From Torreya grandis (taxonomy: Eukaryota; Streptophyta; Pinopsida; Cupressales; Taxaceae): a stretch of DNA of 64,000 nt. The notes under the pieces are model-generated. The model was not told the origin of the DNA, did not search any database, and saw nothing but the letters and a program-made list of their open reading frames with translations. The position numbers and the translations under genes are program-made. Where the stretch lies: positions 609,001-673,000 of the forward strand of contig JARHVA010005487.1 in the NCBI GenBank assembly GCA_037957365.1. The letters run 5' to 3'. Positions 42,279 to 56,949 of this stretch are shown here, piece by piece (the first letter of the stretch is position 1; every line of letters begins with the position of its first letter).

Positions 42279-44215
42279 ATGGTTGGATTAAATGAAGGTT
42301 TTTCTATAAATAAGGTAACTTTTTTTTATGGGAAAAATTATGATTTTTGGAGCATAAGGATGAGGACTTACTTGATGGCCATTGGATTTGATATTTTTCA
42401 AGTAGTGGTGGAGGAATATGAAGAGCCACAAACACTTGTAACTACTCCTATAGAAAAGAAGGAAAGTGAAAATAATGATAAAGATTTAAATTCTATTTTA
42501 TGTGGTTTATATGAATCAAAATTTATTAAAGTTATGCAATGTAAATATACTCATAAAACTTGGGTAAAACTTGAGAATATTTACAAAGGTGATGGAAAGG
42601 TTCATCAAGCTAAGCTCTAGACTTTCAGAAGATAGTTTGAGAGTTTGAAGATGGAAGAGGAATAAAATATAGTACATTATCTTTTGTGAATTGATTAAAT
42701 AGTTAATCAAATTCAAAGTCTTGAAGAAAAGTTAGAAGAATCAACTATGGTACAAATAATTTTGAGACCTCTACCATTGAGATATGATGTAAAAGTTTCA
42801 GCAATTGAAGAGATGAAAAATTTATCCAAGCTAAAGATGGATGAGCTGCATGGTATTCTTATAACATATGAGATGTGGATCGAATAACAGAAACCCTCAA
42901 AGAGAGAAGTTGTTTTCAAGACATCAAAGAAATAGAATTCTAAGATTTAAGAATCAAGTGATAGCTCTAGTGATGATGAAGATGACAATGGATCTCTATT
43001 CATTTGCAAGCCAAAAAAGAACATAGTAAATATAAAGGAAAATTACCTTTTAAATGTTTTAATTATGTAAAGATTGGACATTTTGTAGCTAAGTGCCCAG
43101 ATAATGGTAATGGTGAAAATGAAGAAGGAAAGTCTACATACAAGAATAATTTTGAAGGAAAATTCAAGAAGGGATTTGAGAAGAAGATTTTATATTCTAA
43201 AGATCCCAGCTCAGCTGAAGATAGTGGAGTCAGTGATTCAGAAGAAGAAGAGACTATATTCATTAACATACATGAAGATGCCTCCACAAGCAAAATTATA
43301 AAGGATAAAAAAGAAGAATAGGATGAATCCAAAGTGAATCTGGAAGGTGAACAAATTTTTGCCTTAGAAGAATTAAAATATCTTGAGAAGAAGAATCAAA
43401 TATTGAAGCTCTAGATCAAGAAAAATGAAAAAGAGTCAAAATAAAAAATTGAAGATCTACAAGAACACATTGAAGAAGCCAAAAATATTGAATAAGATCT
43501 AACAGCTTAGTTACAAAAATTAAGTGAAGAATGTGAAAGGTATGTTATTGAAATTGCTTCTTTAAAATGAAATATTAAGAAAATAAATAAAGCAATCAAT
43601 GATAGAGTAGCCAATGATTCAAAATTTGAGAATAGCACTAATATGTTGAATAAGATATTAGAAAGTTAAAGATCAATTTCAAATAAGACAAGTATCAATT
43701 TTTAAAAAGAGAAAGGGGAGGCCACTACTTTCACAAATAAGGTTAACACATAAAAAGGAAAGAGCTATGTTGAAGCTCTTACAAAAGAGGAAATAAAAAG
43801 GGAAGAAGTTAAGAATATAGAGGGCATCTCAAACAAAGAAGGTTGGAAGGAATAGAGCTACAAAAGGCAATCAGGTAAGAGATACACAAACAAGTCCTAT
43901 TTTTATAGTTACTATTTTTATTATAATATACATGGTCATAATAAAATAGAATGTTGAAAAAGGGCTAACAATTTCAGAAATAAGGAGAACAAAACTCATG
44001 CAGATTCAAGTAGAAGCCATAACTCTTTTGCTCTTCTATCAAGATTTAATGAAGAGGACATAATATGTTACAAGTGCAATAACTTTAGACACATAACCTA
44101 GTATTGTAGAAGTGTGTTTGAGTCAGTCAAGAAGGACCAGAGTTTTAAGGCTCCATTCATTAAGAAGAAAGTTCAGGTAGGTTCATGGTAGAAGAAATAA
44201 CCTAAAAAGTCTAAG
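42279..44215 (+). pseudogene. Copia gag (C1)
   Basis: ATG at 42279 begins MVGLNEGFSINKVTFFYGKN followed by YDFWSIRM, the DUF4219 signature. The UBN2 core continues through KTWVKLENIYKGDGKVHQAK and the conserved LSKLKMDELHGILITYEM block near 42820-42875. Zinc-knuckle-like segments: FKCFNYVKIGHFVAKCP near 43050-43100, where one Cys of the CCHC is Tyr, a worn YYFYYNIHGHNKIEC near 43910-43955, and CYKCNNFRHIT near 44065-44100. Between them is a Glu/Lys-rich, coiled-coil-like stretch (43340-43700). Stops at 42618, 42663 and many later points. Confidence 0.85.
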
Positions 44216-47200
44216 TTGTTCCAGACAGCTTTGCATGTAAAAAATGAAGAAAATCCATGGTTCATTGATAGTGGATGTTTGAGGCACATGATAGGAGATA
44301 AGATCAATTTTATAACCCTGAATAAGATCAATGGTGGCACAGTAAAATTTAGAGATAATACTACTACCAGAATTGCTAGAAAAGGTACACTAATTTGGGA
44401 TAATGGTAAAACTAAAACTAAAAATGTTCTATATGTAGAAGGTCTTAAGCATAATATTTTGAATGTAAGTCAAATGTGTGACTAGGGACACATGCTAAAT
44501 TTTTATGTAGAAGGTTATGAAATTAGTCAAAAATATTTAGATGTCTTGGTTGCAGATGCTCAGAGAATAGGCAACAATTTGTATATGTTATCAGATATCA
44601 AAGGTCAAAGATGTTGTTTGAGTTAGATTAAAGAAATTTGGATATGGCACATGAGAATGGGACACATAAATTTTAACAATCTTGTCAACATCATTAAGAA
44701 GAAATTAGTCATAAATATTCCAAAGATTACAAAGCCATCCAACATGCTTTGTGAACCTTGTCATCATGGGAAGCAGGCTAGAAGGTAGTTAAAAACAAAA
44801 GAATACTCAACCACTCAGATGTTAGAGCTTGTTCAAATTGATTTATTTGGACCTATGAGAACTCAAATTACTCAAGGTGATAAATATTTCATGCTACTTA
44901 TTGATGATTTTTCACATATGACTTGGGTAATATTTTTAAAGAAAAAATTAGAAGCTTTCAAACATTTCAAAGTATTAGTTGAAAATGAAACGAGTTTAAA
45001 AATTAAGTGCCTAAGATCAAATCAAGGAGGAGAATTCATGTCAATTAATTTTATTGATTATTATGAAGACCATGTAATAAAGAGACATTATTCAATAGCT
45101 AGAACTCTATAGCAAAATAGAGTAGTTAAATGGAGAAACAAAATAGTTCAAGAGATGGTGAGGACAATGCTAAATGAATACAAGATAGTAGATAAATATT
45201 AGAGAGAGGTAGTTGGTATAGTATTGCATATCCAAAATAAATAACTATTGAGAATAAATAGTTATAAGACTCCTTATGAGCTATGGAAAGACAAACTAGC
45301 TACAGTTGATTATTTCAAAGTTTTCTACAGTAGATGCTTCATAAAGAGAATCGATGAAAAACTAGGTAAGTTTGAATCTAGAGAAAATGAAGGTATATTT
45401 CTTGGTTATTCTTGTAAAATTAAAGCTTATAAATGTTATAACAAAATAACCAAGAGAATAGTTGAAAGCGCAAGTGTCAGGATAGAAGAAAATGGAGCAT
45501 AAAGAATCAGTGATCTAATAGACATTCTTGAAATCATTGAAGAGGAAGATTTTGAAGAATTAGATGAAGATGAGAAGAAGGAGAAAAGGGACACCAAAAC
45601 CCCACACAAATATGTCTAGAGAAATCATAATGAAAGTGACATCATCAAGGACATAAATGAAGGAGTTTGTACTAAAAAAATGATGGTAAGTGAATTTGAG
45701 CAAGTTAATTTCTCTTTGTTATCCAAAATTTAGCCTATAACTTTTTCAAAAGCTAGACATGATAAGCATTGGGATAAGGCAATGGATGAAGAATTAAATA
45801 AGATAGAAAATAATGATACTTTGGAATTAGTGCCTAGACCAAAAGATCAAAATGTGATAGGAACAAAATGGGTTTACAAAAATAAGTTGAATAAAAATGG
45901 TGAAGTTAATAGGAATAAAGCTAGGTTGGTATGTAAAGGATATGCTCAAATTGAAGGTATATATTTTGAAGAAAATTTTACACTAGTGGCAAGTCTAGAG
46001 GCTATTATAATGTTTTTTACATATGTAGTGTTTAAAATTTTCAAAGTGTTTCATATGGATGTCAAGTCTAATTTTTTAAATAGAAATCTAAAAAAGGAGG
46101 TCAACATTGAGAAACCAAAGGTATTTCTTCTCTCAAATGATAGTATCCATGTATTTAGATTGAAAAAATCACTGTATGGATGAAAACAAGCTCCCAGATC
46201 TTGCTATGCAAGACTTGAAAAATACCTACAGGATCAAGGTTTCAAGAGAGGATTTACTGACAGTAATATCTACATCAAAATAGAAGGTGAGCAGCAATTA
46301 ATTATTATGGTATATGTTGATGACATAATATTTGGATGTAACATTGAAAATATGACAAAAGAATTTTTTGACAATATGCAAAAAAAAATTGAGATGTCTA
46401 TGCTTTGAGAATTGCCATTTTTCTTAGGGTTGAAAATTTTTTAGTCAGAGAAAGGAATTTTCATATCTCAAAGTGAATATGCCAAAAAAATGTTTTAAAA
46501 TTTTGGTTTTAAGGATTGTGCACCAATGGGTAAACCAATGGGTACAGGGAACAAGGTAAGGATGAAGATTCACCTATTACAGATCAATCTTTGTATAGAT
46601 CTATGATTGGTAGTCTTTTATATTTGACAATATCAAGGCCAGACATTATGCATGCAATAGGCATGGTTTTAAGATACCAGGCAGCCCCAAATGAGAGTCA
46701 TGTTTAGTTGGTGAAGAGAATATTTAGATATATCAAGGGGACATTAGATTATGGATTATGGTATCCCATAGGCAAAGATTTCACTTTGGTTGCTTATACA
46801 TATTTAGATTGGACAAGTTACTTAGATGACATAAAGAGTACAAGTAGAGGAGCTTTCTTCCTTAGTGATAGCTTAGTATCATGGCTAAGCAAGAAGCAAA
46901 ACTTAGTATCACTTTCTATAGCTAAAGCATAATATATTTCAGCAGTATTGTGTTGTACTCAAGTGCTTTGGATGAAGCAAACTTTGCAAGATATCAAGGT
47001 AAAATATGATGAACCTATTTCCATTTTTTGTGAAAACAAAAGTGCTATTAATATTTCAAAGAATATAGTGATGCATTCAAGAAAAAAACATATTCCCATC
47101 AGATATCACTTCTTAAGAGAGTAGATTGTATATCAATAGGTTAAGATGGAATATATCAGTACTACAAAATATATTGCATATATTTTCACAAAGGCACTAC

Positions 47201-47265
47201 CAAAAGACACATTTAAGTATTTACGAGAGAAGTTAGGAGTAATTTATTTTACTTCTTTCTATTGA
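44216..47265 (+). pseudogene. Copia pol (C1): protease, integrase, reverse transcriptase, RNase H
   Basis: Protease: PWFIDSGCLRHMIGDK near 44252-44300, D-S-G intact. Pre-integrase zinc finger: IWHMRMGHINFNNL near 44637 with CEPCHHGKQ near 44750. Integrase core 44820-45480: QIDLFGP keeps the first Asp, but LRSNQGGEF has Asn where the second Asp is expected, and a Lys stands where the catalytic Glu is expected near 45129. Reverse transcriptase from 45782: GTKWVYKNKLNKNGEV and, at about 46313, YVDDIIFG with both Asp intact. RNase H region 46700-47200: DWTSYLDDIKSTSRGAFFLS, and FCENKSA where Asp is usual. Multiple stops and a frameshift near 46550. Confidence 0.9.
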
Positions 47266-47525
47266 GGATTATCATTAATTGAGGGGGAGCTAAGTGTTAG
47301 CTCCAGGATAAGCCCTTTACCATTGATGCCAAAGGGGGAAAAGAATAGAAATAGGTATAGAAATAGGTGAAAAATAGGTATAGGGAATAGGTATAGGTTT
47401 CTATAGTAAGGGGGAGTTACTGTATGTTTTTTAGATGGTAGTATCTATAGGTTGGAATGTGTAGTGTAGGTTTTAGGATGTTACAGTTTCAGTTCTAAGT
47501 TACCATGAATGACAAAGGGGGAGAT
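47266..47525 (+). promoter_or_regulatory. 3' untranslated region and polypurine tracts of C1
   Basis: The polypurine tract AAAGGGGGAGA at 47514-47524 precedes the 3' LTR. An upstream copy, CATTGATGCCAAAGGGGGA, is at 47321-47339, and TGAGGGGGAGC is at 47280-47290. Purine words GAAATAGGTATAG repeat at 47345-47390. Confidence 0.8.
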
Positions 47526-48629
<1,104 letters not shown>

Positions 48630-48634
48630 TCATG

Positions 48635-49571
48635 CATGACATGATCACTCTCACATTTAGTTTAGATACATAGATATAATTATTATGTACTTAGTCTAGA
48701 ATCAATATACTTAGATATGAGATTAGGGACATGTGTGTGGCACATAGTTTCCATATGCTCATTTATGCATAGGTTGATCAGATGGAATGGAAAACTCCAT
48801 GTCATTCTCTATGTTGTATACACTTTTATCATATTCCAAGTTGTCACTAGCTTCATGCCTTACTCCATCTATAGTGGTTGGAATTCTTGAGTGGTCTAGA
48901 GCTACCTAGTATACCTAAATGGATACAAAGATAATATACACAATTAGATATACCTATTTATATACTTCATCACTTTAAACAATTTAATTATAGATGCATC
49001 TACTTTAAATGGTTAGGGAATGATAGAGTCATAGCCTACTTCGATTCTTGAGCCACCTACATGAGAGGGTTTAGACACACAATCTTATCCAAGTTATTCA
49101 TAGATCATGATCCATCAATTAGGGATGGGTAATGATGGAGTCAAAACTAGATTGAGTTATTTATCCACCCCCATATGAGGATTGAGTAAGCTATCAGCTC
49201 AGTCCAAGCTATTCAATAATTTGATCACTATGTACACTCACACACATAGTTTATCACTAGGATCATGCATTGGTTCATGTACCTAATGAGGTGTATTAAT
49301 TCCTTTCCTCTTTCTTATCTCTTTACTCAACTTTACTTAGTTACTTTATTTAGCATAGTCTTTTACTTTTGATAATCTCTTAAGTAAGGACTAATTTTTT
49401 TCATGTTTCATTATAAGTCATTGATTTGAATCTTGTTTCACATGTGCAAAAATTCACATACTCAAACTCATCTACACAAGCTTCACTTCCTAGGTAAGTA
49501 TAAGTATGCTTATTTTTCCTTTATACTAGTTATTTTGCTTTATTGCATTCCTAACATAAAGGGGGAGTAAA
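48635..49571 (+). other. T+ interior, 3' part, with polypurine tract
   Basis: No coding signal recognised on either strand. It ends in ATAAAGGGGGAGTAAA at 49556-49571, directly before the TGTAATCACATAAAAG start of the 3' LTR of T+, which is its polypurine tract. Confidence 0.6.
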
Positions 49572-50781
49572 TGTAATCACATAAAAGTGGTATTTAGATG
49601 CTAAGATTTTTGCTTGAGATAGCCTATTATTAGCGTAGTCCTAGACCTATCCTAGATCCTTTATCACACTTTTCCACCTATTGTGTAAACCATCAACATA
49701 TTCTATCATCTCAAATAATAATCCTAGACTAACATTCTCAAATCCCAACCTAGTGTGCCCAGTAAGTTGTCAAATCAACACTAGAGACATATTAAGGACA
49801 CTAGAGCCACATGGAGCTAGTTTCCCTAATTTTTCACTAGTGTCCCTTGCTCTCTCTTGAATGGATATATTTTTAAATGTGTTCCCCTCTTAAGTTTTGC
49901 CTAAGTATAGTTTATTATCCACAAAAACTATGGATCTTTATAAATACAAGACTATTTGACCTCTATAGATAAATGGATAATAGATGCAAAAGCCTATCCA
50001 AATAAGAAAAAAGTTGAGAAAAATTAAGGTATTTTATCCCTATTATACCCTACTTATGAATACTACCATCTACATCTACCCTAATCCTAGATTTTAAATA
50101 TTTTCAATCTCAATCAAACTCAAGGCATTCAAAACCACTCGCATTCTAGCATTCACATCCACTTGTACCAATCATTAGGTGGGAGAACTACATCACGCTT
50201 GATCCCTCCTCAGAGTATTGGTATGTAGGTAACTCTCTTCATAATAGGGTGTTGAGGATGTCTAGCCTATCCTACTAATAAACACATATTTTAACTCATG
50301 CCATACTTATAAGGAGTATTAGGGTTTTCACACTAAATTAGATATTCTAAGACCAATATAGACTTATAGATTTTGTGCATGTAGGAATAGAACCCAGAAA
50401 CATAGGCAAAAGTGATCCTAAAAAATAGGAACAATCCTACAAATAGGATATTAGCACCATTTTCAGGACACTAGAGCAGCATAGCTCTACTATCCAGGTG
50501 TGGCACTACTCTCCAGTGAAGAATCAGACCTAAGGACCCTATTTATGACACTCAACCCTATCCTAAACCCAATTTTTAGAACCCATATCTTATTCAATAG
50601 TCATTTTCTAAATAATTCTCCATTTACTTATATTTTTTACTATTTTTAGAAATTTAAAGTACATCAAAATCCATAAAAAATTAATGGTTAATTATTGCAT
50701 ATTATTTAACTAATTTAGACAACTCAACCCTTTAATCTAACTTAGGATTTGCATAGCCAAAAAACATAAAAAGTTAAAATA
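49572..50781 (+). repeat. 3' LTR of T+
   Basis: 1210 bp, TGTAATCACATAAAAGTGG to AAGTTAAAATA (CA changed to TA). Matches 26640-27860 in the same direction along its length. Followed by AAATG and then by the resumed reverse transcriptase of H. Confidence 0.9.
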
Positions 50782-50784
50782 AAA

Positions 50785-52830
50785 TGCATCTTTACCACAC
50801 CTTTTGGGATCTTATTTGGTAACATATTTTTTTAGGATGGACTACTAGTGTAACTAGCCAAGATTGTAATTATTTTCAAACTTCCACCTCTAACCACTTA
50901 GTATGAGGTCCATGTATTTTTAATTCACACAGGGTACTATCATAAGTTCAATCGAGGTTATGCCAACATAGTAGTACCATTGAAAGAACTACTCAAGTAT
51001 AATTGCAAATTCTTATGGATGGCTCAACATCAGCAAGTGTTTGAAACCTTGAAGGATAAAGTGGTTACTATAGCCATTTTATAGTTCCCAAATTGGAATC
51101 ATCCATTTCATGTGTATGTAAATGCTTTATGCATGGCAGTCGATGTTATCCTAACACAACCCAATAAAGGAAAACTTGAACATCCTATTTATTTTGAAAT
51201 TTAGAAGCTCACAATAGTGGAAAGAAACTACTCCAAAACTAACCATGAGGCCTTGACTATGGTTTATACACTTCAAAAGTTTTGCCAATAATTTTTGGTA
51301 ACCCCATTTGTCTTTGATATGGATCATGAAGTGCTCAATTATTTGGTAAATAAGCCAATATTTCATTGATACATTTACCAATGGATTTTTCTCTTTTAGT
51401 GATTCCAATTATTTTTGGTCATAAAATTAGGCAAAGTTAATTTCATCCCCAACCATCTCTCACACATTCAATCTAGTGAACCAGCATATGCCATAGAGGA
51501 TGATTTACTTAATGTACAACTCTTTCAAGTCACATGCATGCCTGAGGAATTAGAAGAAATTATGGATTTTATTACAATAGGTTCAATGCCATATCACCTT
51601 ATCACCCAAGATAAAAATCAGTTGGTTGTATGCACTACACCTTTCTAGCATATTTTAGTGACCTGTTCAAACTTGGTCAAGATGAAGTGTTATGTCAGTG
51701 TGTAATGCAGCATGAATGTGTAGAGTTATTTTAAGAGTTCTATGAGGATGTTGAAAATGGATATTATGATAGTGAAATAATAACACAAGGTGTTATTAGA
51801 AACATTTTGGTGTCCCACCTTTTTTAAAGATGTCAAAACTTATGCATGCCAGTGTGATATCTATTAACACATAGGTAAACCAAATTGATGGGATTTTGTG
51901 CCTCTTCAGTCAATCCTTTCTCATGAAACATTTGAGAAATGAGATTTTTTTTTTTTTTGAGCCATTCATCCTATCATAAGATGGACTAGCATGTGCTACA
52001 TTATTACTTACACTAACTATTTCACATGTTGGGTTGAATTAGTGCCCATGCATGATTGTACTATTTAACCACCACCTAATTTCTATAGGAAAATATCATC
52101 ACTAGGTATGTATGTCCATTAATCTCAACATGTGATCATGGCACTCACTTCCTTAATTAAACCATGCACATCCTCTTAGCTAAGTTTATTATGTGCACCA
52201 TAATACCATGCCATACCACCTTCAAGATAATGGTACAGTTAAAGCCTTCAACAAGATCATAGGTAATACACTAACCAGGTTTTAAAACATCAATCACATT
52301 GATTGGGATGATTGATTTTCCATAATATTATGGGTTTATCAAACCTCATATAGAATGTTTAGCAAGATTACTCCTTTTAATCTTGTGTTTGGTAGTGAAG
52401 CCATTTTACTAATCAAGTTCCTTGTGCCATATTTTTGCATTACATGCATTGGCTGATTAGATGATGAATAATCTCTAAAAGTATGCTTGGCTTCTCTACT
52501 TTATTTAGATGAAACACATTTTATCACACATTATAATCAAGTAATTGAGAAGAAAAAACAAATATCATGGCATGATCAACATATCAAACCAAAGTTTTTC
52601 ATCCTGGTATGCATGTCTTGGTCTATGATCTAAGTTTATGTGCCACTCAAGTAAAATTTAAATCCACTAGGATAGTCTATTTATTATTTATTTTATCTAT
52701 ATGATAGGTGTGTACAAACTAAAGAAGTTAGATGTCCAATTCTCAACATGCCATTTCAATGGTAGTCAACTCTAACCCTACCATTTTATGTAATTCTCCC
52801 TTTTAGATAATAAGGTTTTTACCACTAGGT
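50785..52830 (+). pseudogene. Gypsy pol (H), second part: RT end, RNase H, integrase
   Basis: Resumes H at CIFTTPFGILFGN, the usual segment after the end of the part cut at 26639. Then GYYHKFNRGYANIVVPLKEL near 50940-51000 and RNase H YVNALCMAVDVILTQPNKGK near 51115-51175 with a NYSKTNHEALTMVYTLQKF segment to about 51285. A linker LGKVNFIPNHLSHIQSSEPA (51427-51486) is in the longest open frame. Integrase: a STCDHGTHFLN segment near 52125-52155 keeps the Asp, and AFNKIIGNTLTRF near 52234 is downstream of the expected Glu. KITPFNLVFGSEAI near 52365-52410 closes the core. Many stops; the H-H-C-C finger is only a trace. Confidence 0.85.
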
Positions 52831-53008
52831 TAGTCTTTAGGATTTTGTTTTATTTTAAAATCAGAATCACATTGGTTGAATGCCTTTATATAAATGGTTT
52901 GAAACTTGTTACTCTTTTGTTTTATCACTCTCTTTTTTCTTTTTTAACATGAATTGCACTATGACATGATGTGGAGAACTATGCACACATTTTAATGTGA
53001 GGTGGGTT
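52831..53008 (+). other. 3' untranslated region of H
   Basis: No coding signal. It ends in the purine-rich TGTGAGGTGGGTT, a likely polypurine tract for H. Confidence 0.4.
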
Positions 53009-54241
53009 TGAAGAATGGATATATTGCTTAAGTAGCAAAATAATGCAAAAGGAGTCATGTAATTAAATCACACAAGACAAAGCATGTATAAGAGGCATTT
53101 AAAGGAAATGATTCACATGCATAAGATAGGGCATATAAAATAGGGTGCATAAGGGAGGCACAAAAGTGGTAGTGTGAGGTATGAAAAGGTGGCATGTGAC
53201 CTAGGTAAGTATAATGGAAACAATAAAGGAAACACTATTATAAAGTGGGTTAAAGTAGAAAATATAGTTCCCACTACAAGAGTGAAATTCTTAAATTGTT
53301 ATAAAGATGGCATTCATTATAGAGAAGGAAGGATGGGATGTGTATACATGTAATATTTTCAAACTTTATCAATTATTGACACTTTTTCTCTTTAAAAAAC
53401 CCATCAATACTTGAACTCTCTGAGTGCATGCCTTAAGGCTTGTACTGGTAAATGGGTAGGCCAACCATTTTTGCTTTGCAAGATTGCTTTCCCTTTACTA
53501 CCACTTTATATCTACACATCCATCTCCTAAAAACATTCCCCTAAGCTTTGACTACTATTCACCCTCCTCTAGTCATTTTATGCCTTCATTATCCCTTCCC
53601 TAGCCTAAACATCTTTTTGACAGTTTATGATACAATGTCATCCCCATCGACCTTATACTCTAATTGATAAAACTCATTCAGGGTCTAGGTAAACCCTTAG
53701 CCGACCTAGACCAAGACCTAATTTATTTTTGTCAATAATGATACAAAGTAAATTGGGCTGACCCTATAAGCTAAACTTTTAGAAAGGACTAGGGTTAGAT
53801 TCATCTATATAAACACATTCATTTCATCATTTCTAATAAAAGAGAAGAAGAAGAGAGATATATTAAATATCTACCTATCCACCATTATACTTGAGGATCA
53901 TAGATTAGGGTTTCATACTTTCTTTGAAGAAATGGATTTTATCTTAAGGATAAGTCTTTTGGATGCATAAATAGGTTGTGTAGCCTAGAATTGATTTATC
54001 CTTGTGATCTTTACATACCACAACAACCTCTTGTGAAGCATCTTGGCCAAGGGAGATATTGAGGCTTGGTTAGCTCATCTTCAAAGGTAAGTATTCCTAA
54101 CTTTATTTTTCCTTTGTAAGAGTAGATAGATATGTATTTTTATATATCTCACATGCATTAGGATTATATATACATTAATGTGAGTATATGTCTTATATGC
54201 ATGTTTAATTTTTATGTTTATTACACCCACTTTGTGCCACA
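53009..54241 (+). repeat. Probable 3' LTR of H
   Basis: Follows the purine-rich tract after the integrase. Candidate limits TGAAGAATGG (53009) to TTGTGCCACA (54241), 1233 bp. A TATA box CTATATAAACAC lies at 53805-53816. No second copy exists in the window (the 5' end of H is not preserved or not recognised), so limits are inferred. Confidence 0.42.
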
Positions 54242-56949
54242 AGATTTGGTGAGCACTAGATTAGTATTTTACTTTATTTTTCATTATACTTTTATAAATA
54301 TGAAAACATGTGATCTATTTAGGGTTATTGCATAGTTTTTCTTGACTGGAGGCTTTGGAACCTTCCCTAGTGATTTTATTGTGGTAAGATATCCCTTAGC
54401 TAGGTTTAGCAGATCTATATTGGTCATGACCATGAATATATAATGTATCAACAATAAAAATTGTAAGTAGGATTTATCTTCTCTAGGATAGGATTGATTT
54501 ATAGATCAGTTGCATTTCCATTTGCATTCATTCTAGCAAACCCAACATAAATCTAACCCTTGAAGGTTTGATTTCACATCATAATTTTTATCATTATATT
54601 ATATTTCTCTATATTTGTATTAATTTATCTAACTAGTTAATATAGTTATAACTTTTTGTGTCTAGGTTTAACACACAATCACATCAAAATGACTATGTTT
54701 TATTTGTGGAAGTCTTTGCCAATTATAGGTTAATGGATTGAGTAGTTTGACACAATATTATTCTTCAGTTATAGATTAGCATACACTATTGATCAAGTTG
54801 ACTCTATTTTTTATTTTCTTCCACCAACATATGGGTCAAAAAACACTATCAAACAAGTTGATTATGTTCATTATTCTTCTTCAGCACATAAGGTTTTACA
54901 TAAATTGGTCGAACCATTCGACCTCAATGGTATAATTTGAAAGTAGAAATTAAGAATTAAAACATAAAAAATTAAAATATAAATCACATTCAAGCCCACC
55001 AAGTTTATTTTCTCATCTCTCTCTATCATTTTATTTCTTCTTTCAATTATATTTTTCAAAAGTTAGTATTCTTCAAACTACAACCCTACAACTACCTAGG
55101 TTGACTTGGTTGACTTAGTTCTTTAGTCTACATTTTCTCTTAGAGACATAGTCAACCTATTTGACTTTGTTCTTTAAAAAATTGCTTCTATGTAATAGAA
55201 GTGACCTAATCAAATATTTTATGTATTATTTGTATACAGTGTCACATGAACTAATTCTATACTATTATCAATCAAGGAATTAACATCTATGTGCTAGTAA
55301 TTAATTCACATTTCCTTTTCAGTTGTTTGCATGCTTATAGTAACTCACATAGTATAAGAAGGTGGCTTTTCAAATTACCATTTTAGTTATAATATTTTAC
55401 TCTTGTTCACACACTACCAAACCACTTAACATTTAAAAATCATTAAACATTTATCTTCCCAAGTCCTACCTACTTGGATTTCATCACTAAGGTTGAAGCT
55501 AACTTGGTTTTATGGCCAAGTATAAATATGTGGTTAATGGTATATATTGGAAAATCACCTGACACCTTTATCACTATGGAATTATGAAGTGAGAGGGTAG
55601 GCCCTAATACCAAGCTAGTACCATTACCAATATAGATAGCTTTCAGACCAAACATCCTGAAACCAACCTTAGATTGTTTATTAGTTCCCTATTTTAGCCA
55701 ACTTTCCTATCACACTAAAATTACACTTTATTCTTATCTAATAACACTTGAGGTGACCAATTAGTTAGCATTTAATTTTTATTTGATTGCTTTTTATTTA
55801 ATCATTATGTGTTATATTGAAAAACTTGCATTGGCCAATGTTGGTACAAGGTTTATGTTTTGTGCTTCAATTGGATCAGTCACATAGATCTAATTATTTG
55901 TGTGTTTGTTCTCATTCTTACTTTACATTATCTTGTAAATTTTATCTTGTTTTAAAACATTATCATCTTAGTTGATACAATCTCCTAAAAACTATTATAC
56001 CTTCGTACCAGTAGTACACATTTGACCTACATGACTATGTCTTCTTATCCCCCTATTTAGTTCTCTATTCAATAGTACATAGTCAATCTCCATGAATATG
56101 TATCCAGATCAACTTTTTTAGCCTTCCTATATGAAATACAAAGTAAACCTATATTACTATGTATCTTTATCTATTTTTTCTCTTCTCTATATTATAGAAC
56201 ACAATTGACTGATTCAACTCTATATCCTATTTTCTAGATTTGTCTTTATATCATCATCATCCTTCTTAACCTTTCTCTTTCATCATGAAATTCTCATTTG
56301 AGGACAACATAAAGTTAAAATCAATAGATATGATGATTTTTACCAATCCTAATATGTTTCCCCATAAACATATTATGGCTTCCATTTTAGATAAAGTAAT
56401 GTACATGTAGACACTTGCACTATAAATTATGGGTCTCTTACTCATGCCTCTTTAGTTTGTAACCCTATTTTATCCATAAAAGACAAGCCTAAATTATATT
56501 ATACTCCAAAAATACTTTTCTTCATTAATGAGTTTCCTCAACGTCAAGGGAAAGACCCTTCTACTATTTATAACCTTTTGATAAGTGGTTAAGAAGAAGA
56601 ACCCCATTCACCTTCCCCCACATTCTCTCATGGATTTTGAGGTGATAGATTATTTACTTCTCAACCTCTTCCTTATCATGATTGTTTACTACCTTATTGT
56701 TAACTATCCATATGGCACCTAATAGAGGTCAGATTTGTTTATGTCTGACCCATACCTGGACTAAAATGGGAATGGTCTAAGGTTATGGGATGTCTATATT
56801 TAGACCAGACCTCTCAAGTTTTTAATGAGGATAGCTCCTCAAATATGGTAGTTTATACCTTTCTTTCTAAGACCTAAATGAGTTAGGGGAAAAGAGCTAA
56901 GAGATTTTATAAAATAAAAACTATTCTAATAAATGGTGATACATCATGA
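54242..56949. other. No gene seen
   Basis: 2.7 kb of AT-rich, stop-rich sequence. A minus-strand frame at 55470-55655 includes YIGNGTSLVL, faintly like the copia region after protease, but there is nothing around it to support this. No LTR pair found. Confidence 0.4.

Noticed and set aside
55470..55655. Copia pol fragment on the minus strand
   Set aside because: Only YIGNGTSLVL is suggestive; nothing in the surrounding kilobase supports it.
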